DNA of 64,000 nt from JBHJGM01 sp050331815 (lineage in GTDB: Bacteria; Verrucomicrobiota; Verrucomicrobiia; Opitutales; JBHJGM01). A program made the translations under genes and the position numbers. Position 1 is the stretch's first letter, and each line of letters starts with the position of its first letter. The DNA is taken from contig JBHJGM010000010.1 of the NCBI GenBank assembly GCA_050331815.1, positions 25,135-89,134 of the forward strand, read 5' to 3'. The notes beneath the pieces are model-generated. The model saw only the letters and a program-made list of their open reading frames with translations. It was not told the origin of the DNA and searched no databases. Positions 63,790-64,000 of this stretch are shown one piece after another.

Positions 63790-64000
63790 TCAGGCTGCCA
63801 GCGCCTCCTCCTTTCCGTTTTCGGGGTCGGACTCCCGGTGGTAGTAGTTCAGGAGCCCGCCCAGCCGTTCACTTTTACGAATAGTCCGCTGTTTATCAGG
63901 CCTCGAGGGCGAGCTGGGAAAAGGAATCAGGTTGTCCAGACCCTGGTGGTTTCGCTCGTGATGGTAGTGCTCGAGGTAGCTTTTAACTGCCTTTCGCAGG
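63790..64000 (-). mobile_element. Integrase-core transposase, C-terminal part
   Basis: An open minus-strand frame from the window edge to a TGA at 63790, about 69 codons. YLEHYHHERNHQGLDN is the end of the DDE integrase core with its final catalytic-region His/Glu spacing seen in IS3/IS481-type transposases, followed by the typical tail ERLGGLLNYYHR. The gene continues upstream beyond the window. It sits 53 nt before the truncated RHS start and may mark the insertion that removed the RHS 5' part. Confidence 0.85.

Overview
The window looks like a chromosomal segment of a high-GC Gram-negative bacterium, most likely Verrucomicrobiota, class Opitutia. That placement is an inference from gene content: two PEP-CTERM proteins, a large exopolysaccharide locus, a fused SecD-SecF, an eukaryote/archaea-style one-chain glycyl-tRNA synthetase, a LacI regulator beside PEP-CTERM genes, an OleC-type ligase and a DPxAA-repeat protein. 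No rRNA, tRNA or CRISPR array was seen.

Layout. 0-12 kb: one leftward exopolysaccharide locus running from an initiating sugar-phosphate transferase (11.9 kb) through a beta-barrel protein, a Wza-type export protein, a Wzc-type tyrosine kinase, a sulfotransferase, an ABC exporter, a sugar epimerase and a glycosyltransferase to an acyltransferase, probably continuing past base 1. A divergent 1077-residue hybrid histidine kinase faces it. 15.7-24.5 kb: a four-helix membrane protein with TrkA and TrkH (potassium uptake), glycyl-tRNA synthetase, a second kinase/receiver hybrid and a DPxAA-repeat protein. 24.7-38.2 kb: a small lipoprotein, an OleC-like ligase without its usual partners, DoxX, PrmC, the Prc protease, GlnE, a rhomboid protease, a ferredoxin, a membrane-tethered GH26-like hydrolase, an 81-residue protein resembling a flagellar rod C-terminal domain, and RecJ. 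38.4-52.5 kb: YajC-SecDF, arginine decarboxylase, a transglutaminase-like protein, a secreted trypsin-fold protein, a lipoprotein-GcvT-GcvH operon, a CorC-type protein and malic enzyme. 52.6-59.7 kb: two PEP-CTERM proteins around a LacI regulator, an SGNH hydrolase, and a large HAD-domain protein.

59.7-64.0 kb is different: AT-richer and built of broken mobile-type pieces. It holds a recombinase-like helix-turn-helix remnant, a 5'-truncated RHS/YD-repeat gene with a glycine-zipper tail, a second orphan copy of that tail, a third in-frame scrap of the RHS core, and three small membrane proteins between them. Each of the two tails is followed exactly 14 nt later by a membrane-protein start codon. 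A partial integrase-type transposase lies just upstream of the truncated RHS gene. I read this as an eroded RHS polymorphic-toxin locus with displaced tail plus candidate-immunity modules, and it is the most interesting part of the window.

How parts work together (inference): the sugar-phosphate transferase loads the lipid carrier, the glycosyltransferase, epimerase, acyl- and sulfotransferases build and decorate the repeat unit, and the Wzc-, Wza- and barrel-type proteins control chain length and export. PEP-CTERM proteins are commonly associated with such polysaccharides through an exosortase, which is not in this window.
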